Assembly (NCBI RefSeq): GCF_903645355.1
Contig: NZ_CAHJXR010000001.1
Coordinates: 161,344 to 225,343, forward strand
Source: Schaalia sp. Marseille-Q2122
Lineage (GTDB): Bacteria; Actinomycetota; Actinomycetes; Actinomycetales; Actinomycetaceae
Reading direction: 5' to 3'
Length of the DNA: 64,000 nucleotides
Shown piece by piece: positions 1 to 8,777 of this stretch (position 1 is its first letter; each line of letters begins with the position of its first letter). The notes under the pieces were generated by a model. The model did no database searches and was not told where the DNA came from. It was given only the letters and a program-made list of their open reading frames with translations. The position numbers were made by a program, and so were the translations under genes.

Positions 1-20
1 CAGACACTGCGCGATTACAG

Positions 21-65
21 CGCAGACTCGTTGAACGCAGACTCATTGAACGCAGACTCATTGAA
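21..65. repeat. Three tandem 15-bp repeats upstream of UDP-glucose pyrophosphorylase
   Basis: Three head-to-tail copies of a 15-base unit (CGCAGACTCRTTGAA) lie at 21-35, 36-50 and 51-65. The first copy differs from the others at one base. The array ends directly against the Shine-Dalgarno region (GAGGGG) of the gene starting at 80, so copy number would change the 5' leader or promoter spacing. The upstream side of the array lies close to the window edge and could hold more. Confidence 0.85.
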
Positions 66-79
66 GAGGGGAAACAACC

Positions 80-1453
80 ATGTCTCAGCAAGGTCTTGAT
101 GCCGCACGACTGAAGATGCAGCAAGCAGGGGTCGACGCATCAGCCATTGAGGTGTTTTCCCACTATTACACGCTTCTCGAATCCGGAGAAACCGGCCTCA
201 TCCGCGAAGACTCCATCACCCCACTGCTCGACGTCCCCATGCTCGACGCCGTCGAAATCAGCGAAGAACAAGCCAAAGAAGCCATCGGCGCCACCGTCAT
301 TATCAAGCTCAATGGCGGCCTGGGAACCTCCATGGGCCTCGACAAGGCCAAAAACCTCCTCGAAGTCCGTGATGGCCTGAACTTCCTTGACCTCATTGTG
401 CGCCAGGTCCGCGCAGCCCGACGCGACTACGGCGCGCGCCTTCCCCTCGTGTTCATGAACTCCTTCCGCACCGAGGCCGACACCCTCGAACACCTCGCCC
501 GCTACGACGACCTCGTTGTTGATGACCTGCCGCTGTCCTTCCTGCAAAACCAGGAACCCAAGCTCCGCGCCGACGACCTCACCCCCGTCGAATGGCCCGC
601 CGACCCGACCCTCGAATGGTGCCCTCCCGGCCACGGTGACCTCTACACCGCGCTCTACGGCTCGGGCCTGCTGCAAAAGCTCCTCGACGCGGGCTTCCGC
701 TACGCGTGCATCTCCAACGGCGACAACCTCGGCGCAGCACCCAACGCCCGACTGGCCGGCTGGTTCGCCGCCTCGGGGGCCCCCTACGCCGCGGAACTGT
801 GCCGACGCACCATCAACGACCGTAAGGGTGGGCACCTCGCCATCCGAACACACGATGGCCAGCTCATTTTGCGCGACACTGCGCAGACCGCCCCCGAAGA
901 GATGGACTTCTTCACCGACGAACACCGCCACCCCTACTTCCACACGAACAACCTGTGGTTCGACCTGCGCCGCCTCATGGACACCCTCGTCGAACGCAAC
1001 GCGGTACTCGGCCTGCCCATGATCCGCAATGAAAAGACCGTCGATCCCGCCGACTCGACCTCCACCCCCGTCATCCAAGTCGAATCAGCGATGGGCGCAG
1101 CCATCGAGGTGTTCCCCGGCGCGACCGCCATTTGCGTGGGCCGCGAACGCTTCCAGCCCGTCAAGACCACCAACGAGCTCCTCCTGCTGCGCTCCGACGT
1201 CTACACTCTTGATGACGACGGCCACCTCATCGCGCAAACCACCACCCCTGAAGTGAGCCTCGATAAGCACTACAAGACCATCCAGGACTTCGAGGCGCGC
1301 ATCCCCGCCGTACCCTCCCTGAAGGACGCCACCGCCCTGCGCGTGAAGGGCGACTGGACCTTCGGGCAGAACGTGCGCGTCGTTGGCGAAGCCACCCTGA
1401 ATGACGAGGGCGGCGCGCAGGTCGTGCCCGACGGAACCGTGCTCGGCCAGTGA
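80..1453 (+). CDS. UTP--glucose-1-phosphate uridylyltransferase (UDPGP family)
   Basis: This 457-residue cytosolic enzyme should make UDP-glucose from UTP and glucose-1-phosphate. The nucleotide-binding signature KLNGGLGTSMG sits at residues 76-86 and a NGDNLG motif near residue 212. Both are typical of the eukaryote-like UDPGP family rather than of the shorter bacterial GalU. The ATG at 80 follows a GAGGGG ribosome site with suitable spacing. The gene is monocistronic, with a strong hairpin downstream at 1527-1582. Its product is the substrate of the UDP-glucose dehydrogenase encoded at 46192-47535, which links it to glycan synthesis later in the window. UDP-N-acetylhexosamine pyrophosphorylases share the fold, but the motif spacing favours glucose. 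Confidence 0.9.
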   Translation: MSQQGLDAARLKMQQAGVDASAIEVFSHYYTLLESGETGLIREDSITPLLDVPMLDAVEISEEQAKEAIGATVIIKLNGGLGTSMGLDKAKNLLEVRDGLNFLDLIVRQVRAARRDYGARLPLVFMNSFRTEADTLEHLARYDDLVVDDLPLSFLQNQEPKLRADDLTPVEWPADPTLEWCPPGHGDLYTALYGSGLLQKLLDAGFRYACISNGDNLGAAPNARLAGWFAASGAPYAAELCRRTINDRKGGHLAIRTHDGQLILRDTAQTAPEEMDFFTDEHRHPYFHTNNLWFDLRRLMDTLVERNAVLGLPMIRNEKTVDPADSTSTPVIQVESAMGAAIEVFPGATAICVGRERFQPVKTTNELLLLRSDVYTLDDDGHLIAQTTTPEVSLDKHYKTIQDFEARIPAVPSLKDATALRVKGDWTFGQNVRVVGEATLNDEGGAQVVPDGTVLGQ

Positions 1454-1526
1454 GGTTCACTGAGCGCCGTGCCTAACACGCGGCGCTGCCCTGAACTGAG
1501 CTGAAGATAGTGCCCTATCAATGAGG

Positions 1527-1582
1527 AGAACTCCCGGCGCTCACTCGGTGCGAAATCGCAGGCGAGTGAGGCCGGGAGTTCT
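1527..1582. terminator. Long hairpin, likely transcription terminator
   Basis: A 12-bp outer stem (AGAACTCCCGGC with its complement) continues, after one unpaired G, into an 8-bp stem CTCACTCG/CGAGTGAG. The loop holds a further small GCGA/TCGC pairing. Only a short T-rich stretch (TTCTTGC) follows, so termination is likely but not of classic form. The rest of the gap 1454-1782 shows no gene; it should hold the phoH promoter. Confidence 0.65.
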
Positions 1583-1782
1583 TGCACCCACGAGGCAGAG
1601 CGGGCGAAAGCCTCGGCGGACAGACGAGCACGCAGGAAGGTTACGAACACACACACAAACCGCGCCAGAATATGGCACCGGCAGGGGAATGCGACTACGC
1701 TCAGACCTAGCTGTGACCAGAAATCTGAACACTAAAACCAACCGCACGAACCTGCAGCACGAAGGAACCTGATCCCTGGCCT

Positions 1783-2859
1783 ATGAGTGAGCCAATCGCC
1801 CCGGTGGTAACAACCAGCCGCCGCATCTCCATCCCCAATACCCTCGAGCCCCTCGCGGTGCTGGGCACCGCCGATCAAGTGCTGCGTGCGATTGAGCGAG
1901 GCTTCCCCAGCCTGCGCTTCATCGTCATGGGACGCGACATCACGATCAGCGGCCCCAACACCGACATTGACATGGCCATCGGGCTCATTGAAGAGCTCAT
2001 CGACCTTGCCCTCAAGGGCACCCACCTGGACGCCGCCGCCGTCGATCACGCGGTATCCCTACTGACCTCGGCCGCCCTCGCCGGGCGCGCACCCGACGAA
2101 ATCCTCACCTCGCGAGGAAAAGCCATCCGCCCCAAATCCCCCGGACAGCAAGCCTACGTGGAGGCCATTAACCGCGTTCCCGTGGTCTTTGGTATCGGCC
2201 CCGCCGGTACGGGCAAGACCTACCTGGCCATGGCCCAGGCCGTTTCGCGTCTTCTCTCAGGCCAAGTACGCCGCATTGTCCTGACCCGTCCGGCCGTCGA
2301 GGCCGGGGAAAACCTGGGCTTCCTGCCGGGCTCACTCACCGACAAGATTGACCCCTACCTGCGTCCCCTCTACGACGCCCTGGGCGACATGCTCGACCCT
2401 GAGGTCCTGCCCAAGCTCATGGCCGCAGGCACCATTGAGGTCGCCCCCTTGGCCTACATGCGAGGCCGCACCCTCAACGACTCCTTCATCATCCTTGACG
2501 AGGCCCAGAACACCACCGTCTCTCAGATGAAGATGTTCCTCACCCGCCTCGGCTTCAACTCCCAGGTGGTCATCACGGGTGATACCTCGCAAATCGACCT
2601 TCCGGGCAACCAACGCTCGGGCCTGGCTGTCGTCCAAGAGATCCTGCGCGGCATTGACGACATTGAATTCTGCTACCTGACCAGCGCTGACGTGGTGCGT
2701 CACAAGCTCGTGGCCGAGATTATCGACGCCTACTCGCGCTGGGATGAAAAGCAAGCCCGCTACCAGGAGCGCCCCCGCAGTTCCGACCGCGACACCAGCC
2801 GGACGGGCAGGCCTCGTCCCCACTACCGCAACCCTGGCGCTTCGAGGAGGAGCCGCTGA
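1783..2859 (+). CDS. phoH: PhoH family ATPase
   Basis: This 358-residue protein has an N-terminal KH-like region followed by a PhoH ATPase domain. Walker A (GPAGTGKT) is at residues 139-146 and Walker B (ILDEAQN) near residue 237, with the typical SQMKMFLTRLG follow-on. PhoH/YbeZ proteins are predicted RNA-associated ATPases or helicases working with YbeY in rRNA and RNA turnover. The stop codon overlaps the ATG of ybeY by one base, so the two are translationally coupled. The C-terminal ~40 residues are basic and low complexity. The start is less certain because the purine-rich site is far upstream. Confidence 0.93.
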   Translation: MSEPIAPVVTTSRRISIPNTLEPLAVLGTADQVLRAIERGFPSLRFIVMGRDITISGPNTDIDMAIGLIEELIDLALKGTHLDAAAVDHAVSLLTSAALAGRAPDEILTSRGKAIRPKSPGQQAYVEAINRVPVVFGIGPAGTGKTYLAMAQAVSRLLSGQVRRIVLTRPAVEAGENLGFLPGSLTDKIDPYLRPLYDALGDMLDPEVLPKLMAAGTIEVAPLAYMRGRTLNDSFIILDEAQNTTVSQMKMFLTRLGFNSQVVITGDTSQIDLPGNQRSGLAVVQEILRGIDDIEFCYLTSADVVRHKLVAEIIDAYSRWDEKQARYQERPRSSDRDTSRTGRPRPHYRNPGASRRSR

Positions 2860-3308
2860 TGACCGAGGTAATCAACGAAACCGAATACGCCATTGACGAG
2901 GCAGAATTCGTCGCCCTGGCCGACTTCGTCCTCACCCAAATGCACGTGTCCACCGCGGCCGAGCTCAATATCCTCTTCATTGAGCCCGCCCCCATGGAAG
3001 ACCTGCACATCCGCTGGCTCGACCTGCCCGGCCCCACCGACGTCATGAGCTTCCCCATGGACGAGCTGCGCCCCGGCACCGCCGACCACCCCACGCCCGA
3101 GGGAACCCTGGGGGATATTTGCATCTGCCCGCAGGTCGCCGAGCAGCAGGCGCGCGAAGCTGGGCACTCCCTGGCTGAAGAGATGCTCATGCTCGCCACC
3201 CACGGCATGTTGCACCTGCTGGGCTATGACCATGCGGAGGAAGCGGAGAAGGAAGAAATGTTCTCCCTGCAGCGCAAACTCCTCCTCACCTTCCTCGCCA
3301 CCCGCTGA
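2859..3308 (+). CDS. ybeY: Endoribonuclease YbeY (rRNA maturation factor)
   Basis: The 149-residue protein carries the metal-binding signature HGMLHLLGYDH near residues 115-125, which coordinates the catalytic zinc of this single-strand RNase. YbeY acts in 16S rRNA 3' maturation and ribosome quality control. Length is normal for the family. The gene overlaps phoH by one base and is followed after 70 bases by the CNNM gene, giving the usual phoH-ybeY-CNNM-era actinobacterial order. Confidence 0.95.
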   Translation: MTEVINETEYAIDEAEFVALADFVLTQMHVSTAAELNILFIEPAPMEDLHIRWLDLPGPTDVMSFPMDELRPGTADHPTPEGTLGDICICPQVAEQQAREAGHSLAEEMLMLATHGMLHLLGYDHAEEAEKEEMFSLQRKLLLTFLATR

Positions 3309-3378
3309 GCTTGCCGCCCACCGACTGAATTACCGCCTGAATTGGCCACCCCTTAAAGGAGGCGACCCCACCACCGTC

Positions 3379-4722
3379 ATGACTGACACCCTCATCACCG
3401 GCACGCCCGTCGTTGGCCTCGTCATCGTTGCCGCCATCGCCCTGCTCATGGCCGGCGCAGTTTCCGCCGTCGAAGTGGCACTGAGCTACCTTTCGCGTGC
3501 CACAGCCCAGGACATGGTTGACGAGGGCGCCCGCCGCGCCGACCTCATCCACGAGCTCATTACCGAACGCAGCCGCACCCTGTTGGTGTTGCGAGGAGCG
3601 CGCACAGCCTGGCAGGTAATCGCAGCAGTGTCAGTCACCATCGCATTGGCCGGCCTCCCACTGCCGTGGTGGGCGGTAGGCCTGATCGCTATTTTCACCG
3701 TCGGCACTTTGCAATTCCTGACCGTGTCGCTGGTGGCCGTGCGCGTGGGCCGCCGCAAACCCGAACAAGTCGCCCAGTGGGGTGCGGCAATGACCATGCG
3801 CGCGGTGAAGATCTCGCGCCTCTTTGACCCTGCCGTTGATAGCGTGCGTGAAAAGCTGCCACAAAGCGCGCAAACCGAGGCCGAAGCGCGCGCTGAGGTC
3901 GCTGAAGACCTCCGTGAAATGGTCGACCAGGTGGGTGAAACCGAGGGGCTGGAGGACGAGGACCGCGAGATGCTCCTGTCCGTCTTTGAACTGGGACACA
4001 CGCTAGTCCGTGAAATCATGGTGCCCCGCACGGATATGGTGACGATCGAGGCAGAAATGAACGCTCGCGAAGCCCTGCGCGTCTTTGTGCGTTCAGGCTT
4101 TTCGCGCGTGCCGGTCATTGGAGAATCGGCTGACGACGTGCGCGGCATCCTGTACTTCAAGGACGTCGTCCACCGCCTGGAAACCTACGGGGTGGACACG
4201 GATCTGACGGCCGAGCAGATGATGCGCCCCGCCGAGTACACCATTGAGATGAAGGCCGCTGATGACCTTTTACGCATCATGCAAGCCGAACACTTCCATA
4301 TGGCCCTCGTGGTCGACGAATACGGTGGCATCTCGGGCCTGGTGACAATGGAAGACCTCATTGAAGAACTCGTGGGTGAAGTGACCGACGAGCACGACCG
4401 TAATGTCATCGAACCCGAGGAGTTGGCCGAGGGTGTGTGGCGGGTACCCTCGCGTTTCTCTATTGACGACCTGGGCGACCTGCTGGGCATGGAACTTGAA
4501 GATGACGATGTGGACTCTGTGGGTGGCCTGCTGGCGAAGGCGATCGGGCAGGTTCCCCTGCCTGGTGCTGAGGGTGAGCTGCTGGGCGTCCATATGATGG
4601 CGGAGGAGGCGCGCGGACGCCGCCGACAAGTCGGTACCATTGTGTGTTCACGAATTGACGAGGGCGGAGCCGAAGGCGCGCCGGACCAGGAGCAGGAGAC
4701 GGGCGATGCACTTTCCAAGTGA
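3379..4722 (+). CDS. CNNM/CorC (hemolysin C-like) membrane protein with CBS pair
   Basis: The protein has 447 residues. I place the start at the ATG at 3379 because a strong AAAGGAGG site precedes it; a longer open frame reaching back into ybeY has no such support. An N-terminal DUF21/CNNM region with hydrophobic segments is followed by a CBS pair (MVPRTDMVTIE through VVDEYGGISGLVTMED) and a C-terminal CorC_HlyC domain. Family members are implicated in magnesium or cobalt efflux, but the substrate is not shown here. The last 17 bases overlap the era start. Confidence 0.88.
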   Translation: MTDTLITGTPVVGLVIVAAIALLMAGAVSAVEVALSYLSRATAQDMVDEGARRADLIHELITERSRTLLVLRGARTAWQVIAAVSVTIALAGLPLPWWAVGLIAIFTVGTLQFLTVSLVAVRVGRRKPEQVAQWGAAMTMRAVKISRLFDPAVDSVREKLPQSAQTEAEARAEVAEDLREMVDQVGETEGLEDEDREMLLSVFELGHTLVREIMVPRTDMVTIEAEMNAREALRVFVRSGFSRVPVIGESADDVRGILYFKDVVHRLETYGVDTDLTAEQMMRPAEYTIEMKAADDLLRIMQAEHFHMALVVDEYGGISGLVTMEDLIEELVGEVTDEHDRNVIEPEELAEGVWRVPSRFSIDDLGDLLGMELEDDDVDSVGGLLAKAIGQVPLPGAEGELLGVHMMAEEARGRRRQVGTIVCSRIDEGGAEGAPDQEQETGDALSK

Positions 4723-5956
4723 TGACGAACTGATGGCGGGCCCCAACGCCCTCGACGACTTTGACTTTGACGCGCTGGAAGAGGACGCCCAAGCGCGCCT
4801 TTCCGGCGAGGAGGGCGAAGGCGACGACCTCGCCAATCTAGACGCCGACGAAGCCCTCGACGCTGCACTTGATGAGGAACTGGGCGAGGAACTGGGCGAG
4901 GACTTTGACGAGGACGCCCTCGCCTCTCAAACCGAGGCTGACCTCGCCGAACTGCGCGCCCTACGAGCCGAAGCCGCAGAATACGCCGAGGCGAAGGCCA
5001 GCGGTCACGACGACACTAACGCTGGCGCTGGCCAGGTCATACCTGAATTCCCCGAGGACTTCCGCGCGGGCTTCGTTTCCATCGTGGGCCGCCCCAACGT
5101 CGGCAAGTCCACGCTCACCAACGCCCTGGTGGGGCAGAAGGTGGCGATCACCTCGGGCCGACCCGAAACGACCCGCCACAATATTCGCGGCATCGTCCAC
5201 CGCCCCAACGCCCAGGTTGTCCTCGTCGACACCCCCGGCTACCACCGCCCCCGCACCCTGCTGGGCAAGCGCCTCAACGACATGGTGCGCGAAGCCCTGG
5301 CCGAGGTCGACTGCGTGGTGTTCTGCCTGCCCGCCGACCAAAAGATCGGCCCCGGTGACCGCTTCATTGCCCGCGAACTACGCGACGTGCGCCGCCCGAT
5401 TATTGCCGTGGCCACCAAATGCGACCTCGTCTCACGTGAGCGCCTCATGCGCCACCTCATTGACATTGACAAGCTGGGGGAGTGGGCGGCGATCGTGCCC
5501 GTCTCAGCCGTGGCAGGCGAGCGCATCGACATGCTCACCGACGTGCTCATCGACCACCTGCCGCCCTCACCGCCCCTCTACCCCTCCGATGACGTCACCG
5601 ACGAATCACGCGACACCCTCATCGCCGAGTTCATTCGCGAGGCCGCCCTGGAAGGCGTGCGTGACGAGCTGCCCCACTCCCTGGCCGTCCAGGTTGAAGA
5701 GATTATTGAGCGTGAGGCTCGCCCCGGCCAAAAGGGCAAGCCCCTGCTGGATGTACACGTCAATGTCTACGTTGAGCGCGACTCTCAAAAGGCCATCATT
5801 ATTGGTAAGCGTGGCTCCCGTCTGAAGGAAATCGGGACGAAGGCCCGCGCAGAGATTGAGCAGCTGCTGGGGCGCAGGATCTTCCTGGACCTGCATGTGC
5901 GTACCGCGAAAGACTGGCAGTCTGACCCCAAGATGCTGGGACGCCTGGGCTTTTAA
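4706..5956 (+). CDS. era: GTPase Era with acidic N-terminal extension
   Basis: The 416-residue protein is a ribosome-assembly GTPase. G1 GRPNVGKS is near residue 128, followed by DTPGYH, TKCD, and a C-terminal KH domain (IIIGKRGSRLKEIG) that binds the 3' end of 16S rRNA. The start chosen is the ATG at 4706, preceded by AGGAGAC. It overlaps the end of the CNNM gene. Typical Era proteins begin about 10-20 residues before G1. Here about 115 extra residues precede it, rich in Asp and Glu with ELGEELGED-type repeats. The extension is probably disordered and its role is unknown. Confidence 0.93.
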   Translation: MHFPSDDELMAGPNALDDFDFDALEEDAQARLSGEEGEGDDLANLDADEALDAALDEELGEELGEDFDEDALASQTEADLAELRALRAEAAEYAEAKASGHDDTNAGAGQVIPEFPEDFRAGFVSIVGRPNVGKSTLTNALVGQKVAITSGRPETTRHNIRGIVHRPNAQVVLVDTPGYHRPRTLLGKRLNDMVREALAEVDCVVFCLPADQKIGPGDRFIARELRDVRRPIIAVATKCDLVSRERLMRHLIDIDKLGEWAAIVPVSAVAGERIDMLTDVLIDHLPPSPPLYPSDDVTDESRDTLIAEFIREAALEGVRDELPHSLAVQVEEIIEREARPGQKGKPLLDVHVNVYVERDSQKAIIIGKRGSRLKEIGTKARAEIEQLLGRRIFLDLHVRTAKDWQSDPKMLGRLGF

Positions 5957-6036
5957 GCGCTGGCCCTGCACGCACGTTGCCCCAGTCCCAGCCTTTTGAC
6001 GGTCCTGATTTCACAGTGAATGGCGGAGTTCCCACC

Positions 6037-7092
6037 ATGATGACTGCACATACGCCTGTTCCCGGTTCTGCCCCTGGGGGCACACCCACCGACCGTGGGC
6101 TGCTGAGCCGTGCCCGCCTGCCCTACCTTGGGCTGGCCCTAGGTATTGTTCTGGCACTGCTTTCCCTGCGGGCCATGACAAGCGGAATTGCTTCCCCATC
6201 CTGGCAGGCCCTGCGAGACGCCGTTACACTGTCCTCCTCGGTGCTGCTCGAGTCCTTCCCCTTCGTGGTGGTGGGTATTGCCATCTCCGTGCTGGTGCGC
6301 GTGTGGGTGTCCTCAGCGCTTTTTGATCGCCTGATCCCCAGCAATCGCGCACTGCGCCGCATCGTCATGTCCCTGGTTGGCACCTTCCTTCCCGTGTGTG
6401 AGTGCGGGAACGTGCCCCTGGCTCGCGGCTTCCTCTCACGCGGCATGTCCGTCGGCGACGTCGTGGCCTTCACCCTCGCGGCCCCGCTGCTCAACCCCGT
6501 CACCATCATCACCACCTACCAGGCCTTCGGCACCCAAAACGGCATCCTGTGGGGGCGCGTACTCGGAGGATTCATCATCGCTCAGATTGCCGCGATCCTG
6601 GTGACCTGGCGGATTCGTCCAGAGGCCCTGCTGGCCCCGCGTTTCGCCCAAGCCTGCCAGACGCAGGGTGCCGAAAATGCTGACGGGGACCGTATTGGGA
6701 GGTCTCTTGCGATCTTTGCTCGCGAGAGTGCCACACTGCTGCCCGCCCTCGTCCTGGGGTCCATGCTGGCTGGACTCATCCAGGTGGGAGTGCGCCGCGA
6801 TGTCCTCACCGCCCTCGGACACGACCCCGTGCTCTCGGTACTGGCCATCCTGGCGCTGGCGTTCATCGTGTCGATCTGCTCCAGCGTGGACGCCTTCTTC
6901 GCCTTGGCCTTGGCATCGGTGTTCCTGCCCGGTGCGCTCACAGCCTTCCTGGTCTTTGGCGCGATGGTCGACATTAAGATGATTGCCCTGCTGCGCACCA
7001 CCCTGAGTGGGCGCGCGGTGGCGCGGATCGTTGCCGTAGTGACGCTGTGCTGCGTGATTCTGGGACTGGGGGTGAACTACCTTGCAGCCTAA
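6037..7092 (+). CDS. YraQ/DUF318-family permease
   Basis: This 351-residue polytopic membrane protein has the family signature CECGNVPLARG followed by LAAPLLNPVTIITTYQAFG and, in the second half, ICSSVDAFFALA. The paired Cys residues and repeated halves are typical of the DUF318 permeases, some of which (ArsP) export organoarsenicals; the substrate here is not evident. The ATG at 6037 follows a GGCGGAG site and is preferred to an ATG 60 bases upstream. The downstream gene starts inside its last codons, forming a two-gene unit seen in many Gram-positives. Confidence 0.85.
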   Translation: MMTAHTPVPGSAPGGTPTDRGLLSRARLPYLGLALGIVLALLSLRAMTSGIASPSWQALRDAVTLSSSVLLESFPFVVVGIAISVLVRVWVSSALFDRLIPSNRALRRIVMSLVGTFLPVCECGNVPLARGFLSRGMSVGDVVAFTLAAPLLNPVTIITTYQAFGTQNGILWGRVLGGFIIAQIAAILVTWRIRPEALLAPRFAQACQTQGAENADGDRIGRSLAIFARESATLLPALVLGSMLAGLIQVGVRRDVLTALGHDPVLSVLAILALAFIVSICSSVDAFFALALASVFLPGALTAFLVFGAMVDIKMIALLRTTLSGRAVARIVAVVTLCCVILGLGVNYLAA

Positions 7093-7957
7093 GAAGGACG
7101 AGAGTGCTGCTTTGGGTGCTGGCGCGGGTGCTGAGGGTGCGCCGGAATGCTGTAGCGAAACTGATGCGCGTCCCTCCCTGTGGGAGCGCGTCAACCAGTG
7201 GAGAGGTGTCGCCCTGTCGATGATTCTTGCCGTGGCCACGATCTGGCTGGCATGGGCCGAGATGCTGACCTTCTTCATCCACCCGCGCTACGTGTTCTTC
7301 ACCGTCGAAATGGCCCTGCTTGCGCTCCTGGCCTCCGTGTGGGCCATTTGGCGAGGCCAGTGCGTGGAAGAAGGAGAGGTCGGTCACGACCATGCGCATG
7401 AGGAAGCACGGCGGGAACCTCGTCAATTGCCGACGTGGCTGGCGGGGGCCGCGAGCCTAGCCGTCGTCGTGGCGGTGACGGGCATGGTCCTTGTCGCCCC
7501 TCCCGCGCCCCTGAGCGCCACCCTGGCCTCTGAGCGCGCGCTCGCGGGCGGGGGAGTGGGGGAGCGCTCCACCGGCAAGGCTGTCATCACCACCTTGGCG
7601 CAACTGCCCGACGAGGCAACCGTGGGCGACTGGGCGCAGCTGCTGGCCAACGCCCCTGCGGAGGAAGTGCTCGGCCAAAAGCCCGCTTTGGAGGGCTTCA
7701 TCATTGCCCCAGAAGAGATTGCCGAGCACGGCTACTACCTGGTGCGCTTCCAGATCGCCTGCTGCGCCGTGGACGCTTTGCCGGTGGGCATACCCGTTGT
7801 GGACCCGGCATGGCGTGACAAGTACGGCGAAGGCCAATGGCTGCGGGTTTCAGGCGAGTTCACGCCAAACCCCGGCATGCCCTTCCCCGAAGAGGCTGTA
7901 CTGACTTCCAGCAATGTGGAAACAATCGACGAGCCCGAGCAGCCGTACTTGTTCTAG
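7082..7957 (+). CDS. TIGR03943-like permease partner (DUF1980)
   Basis: The 291-residue protein begins with TTG at 7082, overlapping the permease stop. Two transmembrane segments lie near residues 40-75, then a short His/Glu linker and a third segment near residue 120. The extracytoplasmic C-terminal half contains FQIACCAVDALPVG and GQWLRVSGEF, characteristic of the subunit always found beside YraQ permeases. It presumably forms a transporter complex with the product of 6037-7092, substrate unknown. A palindromic repeat follows its stop. Confidence 0.8.
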   Translation: MQPKKDESAALGAGAGAEGAPECCSETDARPSLWERVNQWRGVALSMILAVATIWLAWAEMLTFFIHPRYVFFTVEMALLALLASVWAIWRGQCVEEGEVGHDHAHEEARREPRQLPTWLAGAASLAVVVAVTGMVLVAPPAPLSATLASERALAGGGVGERSTGKAVITTLAQLPDEATVGDWAQLLANAPAEEVLGQKPALEGFIIAPEEIAEHGYYLVRFQIACCAVDALPVGIPVVDPAWRDKYGEGQWLRVSGEFTPNPGMPFPEEAVLTSSNVETIDEPEQPYLF

Positions 7958-7974
7958 GCGGCATTGCGTTCGTT

Positions 7975-8041
7975 TTGGTCGCACCTGGTGGTAAAAAGGA
8001 CCCGAAAAAGCCCTGATTTTTACCACCAGGTGCGATCAAAC
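7975..8041. repeat. Palindromic intergenic repeat, copy 1
   Basis: The outer arms read GGTCGCACCTGGTGGTAAA on one side and its near-exact complement on the other, enclosing an about 20-base loop with the core CGAAAAAGC. The same element recurs at 18419-18486 and 21303-21363. This copy lies between convergent genes and marks the left edge of the defence island. It could act as a bidirectional terminator or be a REP-like element. Confidence 0.9.
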
Positions 8042-8062
8042 TGCGCGTGCAGGCCAGAGGGA

Positions 8063-8344
8063 TCAGGAAGCGGCGCGCGCTTCCAGTCTCAGCCCGAGGG
8101 CGGAGATGACCTTGCTGAGTGTTTGCCATGACGGATTACCGTCGGCACTGAGCGACTTGTACAGCGATTCACGTCCCACTCCGGCTTCGCGGGCGATCGA
8201 GGTCATCCCCCGAGCTTTGGCAATGTCGCCGAGGGCGACTTGTAAAAGAGCCGGATCTTCGGCTTCGAGAGCAGCATTGAGGTAGGCAATGATGTCTTCT
8301 TCGCTTTCGAGGTATTCGCTTGCGTCCCACGGTGTAATAGTCAT
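8063..8344 (-). CDS. Addiction-module antitoxin with helix-turn-helix
   Basis: The 93-residue protein has a C-terminal HTH (residues ~45-80, GMTSIAREAGVGRESLYKSLS) resembling the antidote family paired with small RelE-like toxins. It should neutralise the adjacent toxin and repress the operon. The ATG at 8344 is preferred over a GTG three codons earlier because AAAGGTGG sits five bases before the ATG and contains that GTG. It starts two bases after the toxin stop, in toxin-first order. Confidence 0.85.
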   Translation of the reverse strand: MTITPWDASEYLESEEDIIAYLNAALEAEDPALLQVALGDIAKARGMTSIAREAGVGRESLYKSLSADGNPSWQTLSKVISALGLRLEARAAS

Positions 8345-8346
8345 TG

Positions 8347-8655
8347 TTACCACCTTTCATTCTTCAGCTGTTTGGCAAGTTTCTGTGCTCGTCTAATGTC
8401 GCTGTCTTGACTGCCCTTATCTCCTCCGATAAGGAGGAGGACTATCTGCTGTTCCCTTGTCATGTAATACAGGCGATAACCTGGTCCGGTATGAATCCGG
8501 AACTCGAAGACACCGTCGCTAAGGGGCTTAATGTCGCCGATTATCTGTCCCTCAAGGCGCCAACGTTGGAGGGCGATATTGATGCGCGCCTTGCCCTTCG
8601 GATCCCTTAAGCGGCGAAACCAGCGTTTATAGACCTCAGTCTGAAGTATCTCCAC
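8347..8655 (-). CDS. RelE/ParE-type toxin (HigB-like, toxin-first operon)
   Basis: The 102-residue basic protein contains GKARINIALQRWR, then the core strand segment GPGYRLYYMTREQQIVLLLIGGDK and a C-terminal AQKLAKQLK helix. This matches the small plasmid-addiction toxins of the RelE superfamily, which usually cleave mRNA on the ribosome. It is transcribed just ahead of its antitoxin. The pair sits at the left edge of the island, downstream of the helicase operon and in the same direction, 122 bases away. Confidence 0.87.
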   Translation of the reverse strand: MEILQTEVYKRWFRRLRDPKGKARINIALQRWRLEGQIIGDIKPLSDGVFEFRIHTGPGYRLYYMTREQQIVLLLIGGDKGSQDSDIRRAQKLAKQLKNERW

Positions 8656-8777
8656 ACCCTAAGTGTATCCTCAGGGATACGAAGTGTCGAGGGGAGGCTG
8701 CTTCGACGTTGAGAAGCTGAGTCCATCCTCGTTAAGGCTTCAGGTGCCTGAAGGTTCGAGAGTCCGCGCCCTCTGCC

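Noticed and set aside
21..65. CRISPR-like array
   Set aside because: The 15-base units are directly adjacent with no spacers.
8735..8775. tRNA 3' fragment or attachment site (GGTTCGA-like sequence)
   Set aside because: The bases flanking TTCGA do not form a T-stem and no acceptor stem is present.
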